A stretch of DNA of 64,000 nucleotides from Ananas comosus (taxonomy: Eukaryota > Streptophyta > Magnoliopsida > Poales > Bromeliaceae), in assembly GCF_001540865.1 (NCBI RefSeq), contig NC_033631.1, positions 10,028,094 through 10,092,093 on the forward strand. The letters run 5' to 3'. The position numbers and the translations under genes are program-made. Shown here in pieces: positions 23,516 through 35,115 of this stretch. The number at the start of each line of letters is the position of its first letter. The first letter of the stretch is position 1. Below the pieces are notes generated by a model. It searched no databases. It had not been told where the DNA came from and worked only from the letters and a program-made list of their open reading frames with translations.

Positions 23516-25210
23516 AATACTTAACTGCGAATCGAGAATCTCCTTACTGAAGTTTTTTCGGGGACTGGAGCCCCCTTTTTAACCAATCGATCGTGCACTA
23601 TAAACTGAAGATATCATTCAGAGAGGATGGAGAATGAAATTGTACCGCCCAATCTCGTGATCTCCAAAATCCAAACCAGAAAAACATCATCCCAAGCTGA
23701 TACTTGGTACATTCGGTGTGGAGTGCATTACTATACTGTATCGATCGCCTGATCATGCAAATCTATGTGGGCCACTTTATGCTTATTTTCTTTTACATTG
23801 TTATTAGGCTACTGTGATCTGCATTGTATGTTTTTTTTTATAAATATTTTATAGAAACAAATAGAATAGTATTAATTGCGTACAACTCTCTGTCAACATA
23901 TCAAATAATAGAAATATTTTTATAAAGTTTAATTTTTTTATTTTTAATCCCTGCAAACTTCCAAACGTTTTTAAATATAGATCCATTAGAAAAATATAGT
24001 TAGCTATTAGTAAAATATTTAAGTTTGATTAGTGAATAAGTTAAATTAACTTTTTATCCCTGTTATTTAGGTAAAATATTTTCTTTTAGGATGATATTTT
24101 TATATAATTCTTTCAGCTAGGACTTTTGGAGAGATATATTTATGAGGACAAAACTATCATTTCACTTATTTGTTGTTAAAAAATAAATAGTGCTCTAACG
24201 GTAACAAATCAGAAAGACAAATATAAATATCACTAGACTTTTGTAGAGAGAAAAATGAAAAGTTGAACTTTGTAAGAATATATTTGCTATTCAATATATT
24301 TATAGAGAGCTGTATGCAATTAACCCAATAGAATATATCCCCTGACACCTTATCAACGTATTCAACGTATTTTAACATGTAATCATAAATGAAGTATAAA
24401 ATATTGCTAGAAATTAGGATCGAATGTAAAAGCTCTGATGTTCGAGGACCAAAATAATATTTGATTAGAAGTACGAGGACCGGCAATGATACTTGTACAC
24501 TTTTAAAGAAGGCGTATGATATACACTCCATTCATCTATGATAGAATGAATTTTAATAATCATCAATGTGATTAGTACGTAAAAAATTTTTTATCGCAAG
24601 ACGAATGGAGTGTATATCAGACAGCTCCTTTGAAATGTATAAGTAGTATTGCTCAATTTACTTTCCAAGAAAATGACGCAATTATTGCTCACCAAAAATT
24701 TCACATCACATTCCTTAATAACTATAGATTCGTTAATGGGGTGTTCGTTTGCATGGATTTCGAAGGTAAAACTCGTGACACGAGAAATTAAACGCCCAAT
24801 CTCTCGATCACAATTATTTGAAGATTTGTCTTTCGACTTCAGGTGAGGTGCAAAGTCGAGTTTGCGAAACTTACGAGCTCCTCGCTTTCTGACTTCTCTA
24901 CATATAAACAAACCCTTAGCCATTTTAGGGGAAATATTATTTTCATTTCAAGGAACCTCACGAGCAATCTGTTATAGAGGGTAAAGAGCAAATAAATAAA
25001 TAAATAAATAACTAAAAATTATTCATGCTAGAGCCTTTCACTCGCAATTAGTAAATAACCACACAAAATTATACAATGTTAATCAAAGGGACTAACAAGA
25101 CAACAAAATTTTCTAGCTATAGCTATAACATGAGTTAGCCGCCAATTTCACTTAAAATTTTCAACTCCGTGAATAACAATACATGCAGTACTCTACGAAA
25201 GAAGCGGAAC
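23516..25210. other. AT-rich intergenic DNA
   Basis: Several frames of 60-120 codons exist but are AT-driven and carry no domain I recognise. I call nothing here. Confidence 0.45.
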
Positions 25211-25483
25211 TCATGGACTAGGATCGCGGTCGGTCGTGATGGTGTGTAGCATCATGTTATGCCGATCGGACGGCGCAGAGGGCAAAATCCCCCCCCTCCG
25301 GTGAAAGAAGCTGAAACCTAAACCCCCTTTGAGCTTCTCCATATTGCCATGGTGCACTACAAAACCATCTCCTTTTGTATTCTCCACATTGTGCATGTGA
25401 CCATTACTACTACCTATTGTTGCATGAAAAAATTGGAGCAAAAACAAGATCAAGAGGAGGAAACAAGAAGAAACAGTTCTCAT
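25211..25483 (-). CDS. Small secreted peptide precursor, IDA-like (IDL) candidate
   Basis: This is an uninterrupted frame of 90 codons. Residues 1-24 are a good signal peptide (MRTVSSCFLLLILFLLQFF core). The middle is variable and polar. Near the C-terminus comes GGILPSAPSDRHN (residues 64-76), which contains the PSxPSxRHN core of the IDA/IDL peptide hormones (the EPIP motif), preceded by RR. IDA-family peptides are secreted, processed and perceived by HAESA-type receptor kinases in organ separation and root development. Differences from the classical motif are Ala instead of Gly, an acidic Asp where Lys is usual, and a 14-residue tail after the RHN. It could instead be a chance frame, but a signal peptide plus this motif in a single-exon frame of typical family length makes that unlikely. 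Confidence 0.66.
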   Translation of the reverse strand: MRTVSSCFLLLILFLLQFFHATIGSSNGHMHNVENTKGDGFVVHHGNMEKLKGGLGFSFFHRRGGILPSAPSDRHNMMLHTITTDRDPSP

Positions 25484-27221
25484 TTTAGATATATAGAAGA
25501 GAATGGACTGAAGTTGATCAGAGTTTGTTCATGGATTGTGTGGACAGTGGTGCATTTGGGTCTCTTATACATGTGAGTGAGTTAATGCATTAGAAGGACT
25601 AAAGAGGGAGGAATTAGAAGCAGATCTATGGCCTGTGGTATAGAGATTTGAGATCTTCAATGGAATAAATTAAAGCAGCTAATTTAATAGTGAAAATTTC
25701 TCAATGTACTGGCCAAGGTTAAAACCTTGGCCTAGGACCACTGGAAATGGTTGTGTGCCTAACAGAATAATTAAAGTTTTATTGCAGTACTGTTAATAAT
25801 TTACGTGTAGATGTATATGTATGTCACATTTTTTGACTTATGTGGGTCTGTATTGGATTAAAATTCTTGAACTAGTAGCATTAAAACTGATGATTTAATA
25901 ATCTCAAAATGCTTATCTAAATAATATGATGTGATTGAGTCGATAGTTCTTATGAACATAAGAGACTGGTAGAGAAGAGTTATATAGTACATATTGCGTT
26001 CTAGTGCGCTCATGAAAAGAGTTTAAAAGGCATGCGCCTTTTGAGAAGTGCATGCCGACCATAGCAATGCAAAACTCACACATGAAAAATAAGTAATTTC
26101 ATGTACAATAGGTTCTAACACATAAAACTCTCTAACATAACAAATTATATATTCATATGATGCGATCCAATTAATACAAAAAAATATTAATACTAATTTT
26201 CTCATACAATAAATTGCACAACTAGCTACTCCACGCTAGGTTTTTTGCTTTGGTCTTTTTCTTAATATAAGTTCGACATTAAAGAAAATAAAACATTTTT
26301 AGAAAAAATTCACCCAAGTCTTTATATATGCATTTTATTATAGAGCGAATAATTACTGCATACACCTAGCTAGTTTATCTGCATATTTATGCACTATGTA
26401 TTTATCAATTCTTTAACACATATTACATTTTCAAGTTTTAACCAATCCTATAACGAATTATTTTTTTATTAAATTATTAAATTAAAATCGAGTACATGGA
26501 ATCGTATAAATAAAATCCTATGGTGCCATTTATATAGCTTGATATATATTGGGATTGCATAGTACAAAATTACTATTGCACCACGTACCTTCCTAAGTGC
26601 CATTTATTTCTCAATATTAGCACGGTAATATTGAGAAATAATTACCGTGCTAATATTGAGTATTCCTATAGTTTAGCATATTTTCGCTAAATTATTTTCA
26701 AAAAGTTACATTTCGTTCTTCTGTGGTTTACTGTATTTTTTACATTATCACCCTATAGTTTTTTTAAAAAAATTTTATTTTGCTTTCCTATTTCATATAA
26801 ATATTTTTTGACAATATCTATTAACCTATATGAATTCTCAATAATTTTGCCACACGGCAAGTTTTCCTCCACCCTCACCAACCTTTTTTTTTTAATTGAT
26901 TTTTACTCTTGGCTTTTTCCCTCACATTCTCTCTATTCAATAATCTATAATCAATGTGCTTTTCAATTTATACGTTCATGAGTTTTTCCTCTTCAATATT
27001 AGTCCTTTCGTCTCCCTCAAATAATTTCTAAAATGCCAAATTAAAGAGGGGAAGATGAATAGTTACTACTTTCAGATTTAGAGATTGGGGAAGAGTAAGG
27101 GAGTCCTCCAAGTCCTAATCCGTGCCAATCCGATTCGATCCGAACCCCTCCCCGGATCAAGAGAGTGCTTCTAGGATTTTGAAGAGGGCAACCCCTTCTC
27201 TGTCTACACACCATACTGCCC
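25484..27221. other. AT-rich intergenic DNA
   Basis: No gene was recognised. It includes a perfect short hairpin at 26610-26660, listed separately. Confidence 0.5.
26610..26660. repeat. Perfect 20-bp inverted repeat (hairpin)
   Basis: CTCAATATTAGCACGGTAAT (26610-26629) is exactly reverse-complemented at 26641-26660, with an 11-nt loop. No other paired structure extends beyond it. Confidence 0.9.
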
Positions 27222-27236
27222 AATATCTTGCCCAAC

Positions 27237-27382
27237 CACCGACTGTTCCTAGCACAAGTGCTAAAGAATTTGGTGGCTGGTACCTGAGATTCCAAGTTCA
27301 AATCTTGATTCACATTTCCAGCTAAATTTATTTGTGAAATAAATAAATGAATCAGGTAACATGCTATCTTTCTCTCAAAAAA
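27237..27382 (+). mobile_element. tRNA-derived SINE, older copy
   Basis: Same family as 33189-33349: box-A region CTAGCACAAGTGCTAAAG, a decayed box B (GTTCAAATCTT), then TTCACATTTCCAGCTAAATT and a hairpin tail GGTAACATGCTATC with oligo-A. The flanks AATATCTTGCCCAAC (27222-27236) and AATATTTGGCCCAAC (27383-27397) form a 15-bp target duplication with two mismatches, so it is the most decayed of the five copies. Confidence 0.85.
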
Positions 27383-27397
27383 AATATTTGGCCCAAC

Positions 27398-28370
27398 GGG
27401 AGGAGACATGGTGACTCTAAAAATATAGTCTCCTCAGCTATATGATATTTTGAATCTTTCCCTCAACTTTATCATTTTAATTTTGAACTTTTAATTTATT
27501 TTAAATTAGATTATTCTGATTGATTTTTTTACAAAATATTTTATTATATTTTTATTCTAAAATAAGATATATAATTAGCTAGTTATAGATGATCTGTCGC
27601 ATAATAAACTGTCTCCTCCCCTCCCCAGTCCGGGGAGAGAGAGCGTGAGAGGGGCACGATCCTCTCCCAATATAATTTATAAGGAAAACAAAAAAGAAGA
27701 ATATAGAGAGGGAGACATCCGTCTCTTCTCTCTCTAGTTCAGACAGAGAGAGTGTGGACGGGTTCCGCCACGCAACTTGGGACATTCCTCAGCGTGCCGC
27801 GTGTGTGTATATATTACTCGGATTTATGGAAAAAAAAGATAATCCGACGATTTTTTCAATAGATAAAGCTAATTGGATAGCAATAATAGACGGATCGAGG
27901 GTAGGTTCGAAAAATGAAAATTCTAAATCTAATTTTTATTTTCTTTATTTTAATCTCGAATTTTTACTATGTATTCATTTAGAATTTAATTTATTTGCAA
28001 GGATTTGATTTATGTATATTATTTTAATTAATTTAAATGTTAGTTTTGATTTTATAATTGATGTAGCAGTTCTGGCTTACAACTTCTGTCCTTTTCATGT
28101 CCAAAAGAGTACAAAATTCTGTAAACTTTCATGAGATTTTCATCGCCATCGTCGTCATCATCGCAACATTATCATCTCCATCTTCACACGACCTTTATAG
28201 TTTTTTTTTTTTTTGAATGGTGATTTTAGGCCGTTATCGATTTTCAATGGTCATATTGGTTAGTTTAATTCATACATTTTTCTACCCAAAAAATAAAACA
28301 CACTTAAATTTTTATTTTCCAAACTCCTTTCTTCTTACTCTTCAATATTTTTTGTTTTTTCTTCTATTAT
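27398..28370. other. Intergenic DNA, possibly part of a Helitron
   Basis: No gene was recognised. A Helitron-like 3' end at 28371-28403 suggests that some of this DNA may belong to such an element, but I could not find its 5' end. Confidence 0.35.
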
Positions 28371-28403
28371 TTGTCCGCCGTATCGCGCGGATTACTACAC
28401 TAG
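28371..28403 (+). mobile_element. Helitron-like 3' terminus
   Basis: A short GC-rich hairpin (TCCGC at 28374-28378 pairing with GCGGA at 28387-28391) lies 8 nt before a terminal CTAG, which is followed by T. This hairpin-then-CTRR layout ahead of T is the known 3' signature of plant Helitrons. Only the terminus can be recognised. Confidence 0.5.
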
Positions 28404-28463
28404 TAAAAAATTAACCACTAGGTGCCAAAGTAAAATTTTTTGAACGACAAAATGACTAAGTAA

Positions 28464-29012
28464 AAATAAGCTAAATCTTGCTCCAACGAGGCAGCCTCGT
28501 CGACCAGTTCTGTGTCTTCTGCACTGTCTTCTCTGAAAGCTGCGACCACCTTTTTTATAACTGTGTTTTCACCAGATTTTTACTACTCCGTGCGGGAGGC
28601 GCAGAGGCAGTTGATTTGGTTTTGACAATGTCCGTCTCCTTTGGACAAACACAACCAATATCGCTGATAAAGTGAAGAGATTGAAAAGTCTAAACTCGTT
28701 GGCCGCAATCTGGTATGTCATCTGGACGGAGCGTAACAACATGGTTTTCCGCGGGCACCTTCCTAACGCTACACGAGCCCTTGATCGCGTCACCACCTTG
28801 TCGAAAGCCTGGACCGAGTCTCTCTGATTCTCCTCGCTTCCCCTCATCTTACTTGCTCTTGAGCCCTTTACTTTACCATTTCCGCATTTTTATCCCTTTT
28901 CTCTTACTTTTTATGGAGGCCCTAGCTGCGTCCACCTATGTACACTTAGTTCATTTTGCCTAATAAATGAAGCAGATAGCTAGCTACCTCATTCTCAAAA
29001 AAAAAAAAAAAA
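28464..29012 (+). pseudogene. 5'-truncated LINE 3' end, second copy
   Basis: Same LINE family as 22411-23190. One frame gives LLQRGSLVDQFCVFC and SESCDHLFYNCVF (zinc-binding tail). After a frameshift, another frame gives LAAIWYVIWTERNNMVFRG and ALDRVTTLSKAWTESL ending in a stop. The 3' UTR shares GGAGGCCCTAG with the first copy and ends in AATAAATGAAGCAGATAGC, a hairpin (TAGCTAGCTA), TTCTC and oligo-A (28997-29012). It is non-functional. Confidence 0.8.
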
Positions 29013-29833
29013 GTGAAATCACAGGTGGGTAATTTGAAGTTTGCCTTTCATTTTTTAATTATCATCCTTTCAAGTATAATTTTTAAATATAATATTTTAA
29101 ATAAAAATTTACATTAAAATTTTATTGTTTAATTTTATAGCTCTATTAGTTATTATTAATAGTAAAATTTATTAAATTTGCTCATCATTCCATCCTGCTG
29201 ATGCCTGTTGCACACCCCAATTACCTCCCCCCCCCCCCCCCCCCCCCCCNAAAACAAAAAAAAAAAAACCAAAAAAAAAAGGAAAGAAATAAAAACACCC
29301 ATAAATTAAACTAGTGCTAAAATGTACTCCAATTAGTCTCTATAAAGCTATTCCTTGGATTCTTTTCTTCCTTTTTTCTTTAATTAAATTTATTTCAAAT
29401 TGTTATCAGGAAGTTAAGTAAAAGCCTTAATTCGGCTAAACTATTCTTCGAAATTCTAATCCTATGCCTTGTTACCTGCAGCAAAATAACTGTCAGATGA
29501 AGTTCTCACACCAATTCACTGAAACATTACTTAGTAGCAGCATCGCGCGAACATTTTACAAGAAAATAGCAGTTACAACTAAATGCATCCCGTGCCCTGT
29601 CAGCATTCTTTTAACTTACAGCACATAGATTGCGCAATTAGCACACAACTTGAAACTTTCCATCATTGCTGATACCGCGCGCCTTCGATCTAAAATTCCT
29701 CTCTTCAGATCCTCCAAACAACAGCTAATCAGGTAAAGAAAAGCAGAGAAAAGCATGTTTACTGATCTACATAATCAGTACCATAGTTAGAAGAGTGTTC
29801 CTGCTTATGTTTATGCATCTCTAGTTCTCTATT
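29013..29833. other. Intergenic DNA and 3' flank of the LRR gene
   Basis: This includes a run of about 23 C (29227-29249) ending in an undetermined base at 29250 and followed by A-rich low-complexity sequence. The part from about 29460 to 29833 probably includes the 3' UTR of the LRR gene. Confidence 0.45.
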
Positions 29834-31702
29834 CTATAGTAGCATAACAAAAAGAAAGACCGATAACAATGGCGCGAGAATTACCCTCTTAAACCTGGTG
29901 ATAGAGGCAGCAGATCGCCCGACGGATGCGATTCTATCTGAATTCGCGGTTCGGTTCTCCTTATCTCGCTTGTTTTCTTCAGATGTAATGGATATGTAAT
30001 TCTCTTTCTCGTGCTCGCACTTGTCGACTCCCAGAGGGACATAACCTGCAGACTTTGAGCTAGCATTGTAACAAAGATTCGGGTTGTTCCACGCGGCAAA
30101 CCTTCTCCCCATCTTCTTGTAGAACCCTTCAGGGAACCTCAACTCTCCAGTCAAGTTGTTGCTGCTAATGTGGAGAGAATTTATGCAGGGCAGATCTGCG
30201 AACTCCGCAGAAACACTTCCAGTAATGTAGTTGTTGTCCAATGCAAGGAATCTCAGTCTCCTCAATCCTGTCATAGACTCTGGAATTTCCCCAGTTATGC
30301 TCAAATTGGAGAGGTCTAATGTGGTGAGATTAATCAGAATTTTCCACTCAAAGAAGGCCATCAGATTCCCCCCCATTGGGTTGTTAGAGAGAAGCACTTC
30401 CTGTATTGAGACCATTCCTTGAAGTGCCTGCAACCACCCGCCGCATATGCTGTTGTTTCTCAAGTCCAGAAGAGTGAGATTTCTCAGCGTCGAGAGCTCG
30501 TTCGGGAGCGTTCCGTTTAGACAATTGTAGCTCAAATCGAGCTTTAAAAGTGAGTGCATATTGCCTAGTGATGGAGGAACAGGACCAGTTAGAGAGTTCC
30601 TGCTCAGGTCCAAGATCAGGAGATTACTCAAACTGTTGCCTAGAGTACTCGGAATCGGTCCCGATAAGCTGTTTCCCGCTAGCGAGAGCCTTTTCAAGTT
30701 GAACAAGTTGTCCAGCTCCCGAGGAATCTCACCGTTGTTCAATGCATTTTCTATTAGTACTAAAGACTCGAGATTAGTTAGCGAACCGAGAGTAGAAGGG
30801 ATCGTGCCAATTAGACCGCGATTCGATCGGAATTCCAATGCTCGTAAGCTTGTAGCCAACTTATTCCAATTATCAGATGCGAGAGTGGCGGGACGATCAG
30901 TCGAAGTGAAGCAATTGAAGAAGGAAATGCTTGTGAGGTGCTTGAGCTCAAAGAGGTGCTCGTCGAGCTTTGCATCATTTGCGCATTCGAGAGAGTTATC
31001 GTAAATAGGTCCGATGTTCAGGACGGTTACGTACCACATCCCTTCGAAAAGATCGCATGAGACGCCCTGGTTTTTAGAACTCCAACAACATAGGAAAGTT
31101 ATCATTTCCCATATAAACATGGCAAATATGCATGAATAAGCAAAAAATACTAGCAATAAGTTAAATATACCCAATTAACAGATGCAAGTACTATGTATTA
31201 ACTTTCCGGTTAGTTTCAGAGATATATGTTTGGATAAACTTGATCACCATGATTTAATGACTTTGATATTATGTTATTAAGAGAGCCATAAATGAGAAGT
31301 TGAAACATTAAACATTATCAAATTAGCATGTCCAGAAGACTTAAACAGCAGGTATAATACAATTCCGTAAGCATGCGAAAACTAAGTTGAAAGCTATTTT
31401 GGCATCAATTACTAATGCATTTGCTACTGAAGTAACTAAGGAATACGACAACATGCATGTCGAAACAGCAGAAATTAAGAAAACTATTCAAGTACCTGTA
31501 TTGGCGTCCATCCACACGGGTCCGGGTAAAGTTCCGAACCATTCCATCCGTTTCCGACGATTCCTCGTAACGCCGCATGCAGAGCTTCTTGCTCTGTTCT
31601 CTCCATTGGAGCTGTAACAACATCTGGTTCAGATACAACACTGAAGAAGGATTTACACAGAGTGAGCATGAAAAGAGCTGTAGTAGCTTTGAATCCTCCC
31701 AT
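29834..31702 (-). CDS. Leucine-rich-repeat protein, PII-2 type
   Basis: There are two exons on the minus strand (31702-31496 and 31066-29834), joined in frame at WTPIQ|GVSCD, giving 479 residues. It begins with a signal peptide (about residues 1-24), followed by a plant LRR N-terminal cap (NGSELYPDPCGWTPIQGVSCD). About ten leucine-rich repeats follow with plant-type IP consensus (for example LSLAGNSLSGPIPSTLG and LDLSRNSLTGPVPPSLG). A second Cys pair (PNLCYN, VDKCEHE) and a polar region come next. The last 16 residues are hydrophobic (VILAPLLSVFLFVMLL), which could be a GPI-anchor signal or a membrane anchor. There is no kinase domain, so this is a receptor-like or secreted LRR protein. Arabidopsis PII-2 is required for growth promotion by the endophyte Piriformospora indica; function here is inferred. 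Confidence 0.9.
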
Positions 31703-32589
31703 TGTGAACTTGGTTTGCTACTGCATCAATGCTTCTACTTCAGAGTGTAAGGAAATTCTTATAGCAGCATGAGGAGCACAAAAGAAAACCCAGTTGAGAC
31801 ATGACTAGAACAATTCTTTGTAGTGTCTTTTGGTTTGAGGAAGCACTTAGGTTCATGAAGGAAAAGAGCAGTGGATTCTTTACTGAAAAAATAGGGAAAA
31901 AAAAAAAAGAGGACTTGAGATCTTGGAGAGATATATTATGCAGCTGCACTGCATCACAGCTTTCACATCATGAATCTAGTGGGAGAAGATTTTGCAGGAG
32001 AACATGGTAAGTCCATTAAAAAAAAAAGAAAAAAGAACCAGGTCATGTTTCAGCAACCAATAGAGACAGGGAATTGAATGCTGGGGAGATGGTTGTATGA
32101 GGAATTGTGGAAAAGTGCTTTTCAAATTGCTGATTCAAGATCTAAGAAGAGGCCCAGATGAGAGAAAGAACAAAGGGCAGAAAAGGGAGCTTGGCTTGTG
32201 TGTTTCCATGGCAGAGGAGCTGAGAGGAGCTTGTTATTGGAAAAGACTGTGAAGACTCAGTGAGAGAGTGGGTGGTGGGAAAGATCTTAAAAGGCCACTA
32301 TTTATTGGAGGGCTCCACACATTGATCAAGGATAAGCAAAACTGGTAATAAAAGTGGCTCTAGAATTTAAGTAATGAAAGGCTCTTTGTAAGTTGAAAAA
32401 TACATCAAAAATATTAATAGTCTTGAGCCAGAAGACATCCAAGTAATGAAAGGCTCTTCTAAGTAATAAAAGAAAAAAAAGTTGGCCCTGGCACAATCAT
32501 ATTGTAAGATTACAATTACTTTGAGGTTATAGACATACAATCTCTCAAAACACATACATGTGTTTACTCAGGAAATAAGTGGAGAACTA
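31703..32589. other. 5' leader and promoter region of the LRR gene
   Basis: This is upstream of the LRR start on the minus strand. A weak TATA-like stretch (ATAAATAG on the minus strand, about 32300-32308) is the only core-promoter hint. No other gene was found. Confidence 0.35.
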
Positions 32590-32604
32590 AAATTACGAGG
32601 ATGT

Positions 32605-32769
32605 TGGTGGAGATTAGAGAGCTCAGGAAGCTTTGGGATCAGTACAAGATACATTAATTTTGTTGTTGTAGCTTGCTTTGTTCTTTCTCTCTCTCTCTTT
32701 TACCTTTGTAGCTAAGTCCCTATTCTTATTTAATGAAGCAGTAGCATGCTATATTTTCTCAAAAAAAAA
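32605..32769 (+). mobile_element. Short LINE 3'-end insertion
   Basis: About 165 bp, ending TTTAATGAAGCAGTAGCATGC, TTTTCTC and oligo-A, like the LINE tails at 28964-29012 and 22411-22470. Flanks AAATTACGAGGATGT (32590-32604) and AAATTACCAGGATGT (32770-32784) form a 15-bp target duplication with one mismatch. It is a strongly 5'-truncated retroposition event. Confidence 0.75.
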
Positions 32770-32784
32770 AAATTACCAGGATGT

Positions 32785-33175
32785 AATGTATGCGCTATAT
32801 AAAAAATTGCTACTTGTACACCCTATAATGTGTACACTTACATCCCATAATTTAAGAATTTATAAATTCTTTTGGATTTTTGGTATTGAAAAATAGTTGA
32901 TAAGATGTTATGGATGTGCTAAGAAAAATAAAAATTGCTATATGTACGCCCTGTAATGTGTACATGTTTACACCCCATAATTTAAGAATTTATAAATTCT
33001 TTTGAGTTTTTGGTATTAAAAAAATTTTGATAAGAAAAATGAGTAAATCTTGGCCTTTTTTAAAGGTGAGGTGAAAATTTTTCACCTATCTTACCTATTA
33101 TCTTTAGAGTAAGTAGTAAAGGACTTGATAATTACTGTCTAAGATCTTTAAGCCCAAAATCTAGTTGCTTAATAT
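32785..33175. other. Intergenic DNA with a local direct repeat
   Basis: CCCATAATTTAAGAATTTAT and its surroundings occur twice (about 32820-32895 and 32948-33020), a duplicated segment of about 75 bp. No gene. Confidence 0.6.
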
Positions 33176-33188
33176 TTCTAACTAAATT

Positions 33189-33349
33189 ACCGACCGTCTC
33201 TAGAGCAAGTGGCAAAGGGTTTGGTGGTTGGTATTTGAGACCCAAGTTCGAATCCCAGTTGATTCGCATTTCCAGCTAAGTTTATTTCAAAATGAAATAA
33301 ACAAAACAGGTAGCGTGCTACCTATCTCTCTCGAAAAAAAAAAAAAAAA
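33189..33349 (+). mobile_element. tRNA-derived SINE, full-length copy
   Basis: The head is tRNA-like, with box A (TAGAGCAAGTGGCAAAGG) and box B (GTTCGAATCC, 33248-33257), the internal RNA polymerase III promoter expected of a SINE. The body reads TTCGCATTTCCAGCTAAGTT and AAATAAACAAAACAGGTAGC. The tail has a hairpin GGTAGCGTGCTACC, then TCTCTCTCG and oligo-A. A perfect 13-bp target duplication, TTCTAACTAAATT, flanks it (33176-33188 and 33350-33362). It is the best reference copy in the window. Confidence 0.95.
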
Positions 33350-34290
33350 TTCTAACTAAATTCATTTCTTAGGAAAAAAAAAAAAAGAACGAAGCAAGTA
33401 GCATACTACATCTCTCTCAAAGATAAATTAATTTACATCTAATTTAGAGGTGTACAGATGGCATTGCTTAAGAAAGAAATTTTTTTCTAATTAAAGTTGA
33501 AGGGTCTATTTCAGAAATTCCTATATTTGAGGTGGTCTCCATAACTTTTTACGTAGGTGTAACTACCAAGGTTCTTGTGACTCTTTTTTTTGGGGGGTGT
33601 GAAATTAAAGTGTATGCAAATCTAGGCAGAGGAATGTTATTCTATCATTCCCTCTTCTCACAGCCTCAAATCTATAGATTCTAAGATTTTATGGCTTCTG
33701 TTTGTTGACTTTTAGAAATTGTAGAAAGAAGGAACATGTGGGAATTTTATAAAAATTATTATAGATATGATTTTTTGAAATTTGTGGCAGAGATATGGTG
33801 AGGTCAGTAACTTAAGGGAGATAATTATAACTATGAACTAGTTCACTGCCATATATAGTAATTCCTCCTCTTAAACATAAAAAGGAACAGAAAATGTGAT
33901 TGAAATATGAGATGAAAAGCAGAGAAAAGCATGACTCATTTATAGGTTACCATCATGCATGCGATTGAATTTTTAGCATGTATAGCACATTAGCCATCCT
34001 ATGTAATGACGTATCCTCAGAGAAAATAGAAGCTAAAATTAATCAGAGGGTAGCACAGTGCTATAGTTTATACCTAGGATAATAAACCACATTTATGCTA
34101 TATCACTTTCACTTTTTTCTTCATTTTTTTTTTTTTTTTTTTTTTTAATGGTGTTGAGCACACTTGCTTAAAAAACTTTAGGTTCACTTTAGGGTAGAGG
34201 GTGGCTCACTCATAGCTTTAAAGCTGAACGAAGCTCAGGCTCTACACTGGATCTAAACGTTGGGTACGTGTAGGTCTACTCTAAATATAC

Positions 34291-34315
34291 TATATATATA
34301 TATATATATATATAT
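34291..34315. repeat. (AT)n microsatellite
   Basis: About 12 uninterrupted AT units. Confidence 0.85.
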
Positions 34316-35030
34316 GTAGAATACAACTCTACAATGTACTCTAGCAGGAGTAGATGATGGACCATGCACATTGCACTCACTACTAATACTTTTGCTGAGG
34401 CATGCATTAGAGGTACGGGATTTGGAAATTGAAACCAACACTACTACTAATTAAGTTGCAAAAGAAAGGCTGCGAAGAAGAAACCCTAGCTCGTTGTCTA
34501 CACCATCTTTATGCATGTGATTTTAGGGTCCTTTTGGTTTAACGTAAAACTGTAAAAAATAACTTTTTATGAAAAAAAATTTTGGTGGAAAAAATGTTTT
34601 AGGTTTCACAGTGTTTGGTTTATAAAACAAAAATTCTTCATCAACATTTATTTGCATGGTTGGAAAGAAAAGAAATCACATTTGTTTGATTTGGTAAGAA
34701 AATAAATAAAAAAAAATTTTACGCTGCTTGAGTTTTCATTTTTAACAGCTAAAATTTTTTTAAATTTATTTTACAAAATTGTAAAAATATTTTGACAAAA
34801 AAGTATTTTCACGTCAAACAAGACAAATGAAAAAGTATTTTTCATACCTAAAATATTTTTCGGTTCATTTTTATAAATCCTCCTTCTGGTTTGCAGAATA
34901 TTATCCAAAAGCATAATTTTATATTTTTAATTTGTTTGATTGTCAGAAAAAATAGTTTACTATTTTTTTTCCATATATGATATAAAGTTCTTTTTTTATT
35001 CTCTAATTTTTTTCCAAAATTCGAAAACTA

Positions 35031-35074
35031 TATATATATTTATATATTACTATATATATATATATATAGTAATT

Positions 35075-35108
<34 letters not shown>

Positions 35109-35115
35109 ATTGAAA
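35031..35115. repeat. Palindromic (AT)n tract
   Basis: Roughly 85 bp of almost pure TA alternation, broken by TTTATA and AGTAATTT islands placed so that the whole tract can fold on itself (ATTACTATATA versus TATATAGTAAT). Confidence 0.8.

Noticed and set aside
33248..33257. Possible tRNA gene because of a perfect box B (GTTCGAATCC)
   Set aside because: No cloverleaf can be completed; it is the head of a SINE with oligo-A tail and target duplication. The same applies to 45543-45552.
34528..34880. MITE suggested by GGTCCTTTTGGTTTAACG
   Set aside because: No matching inverted right end was found.
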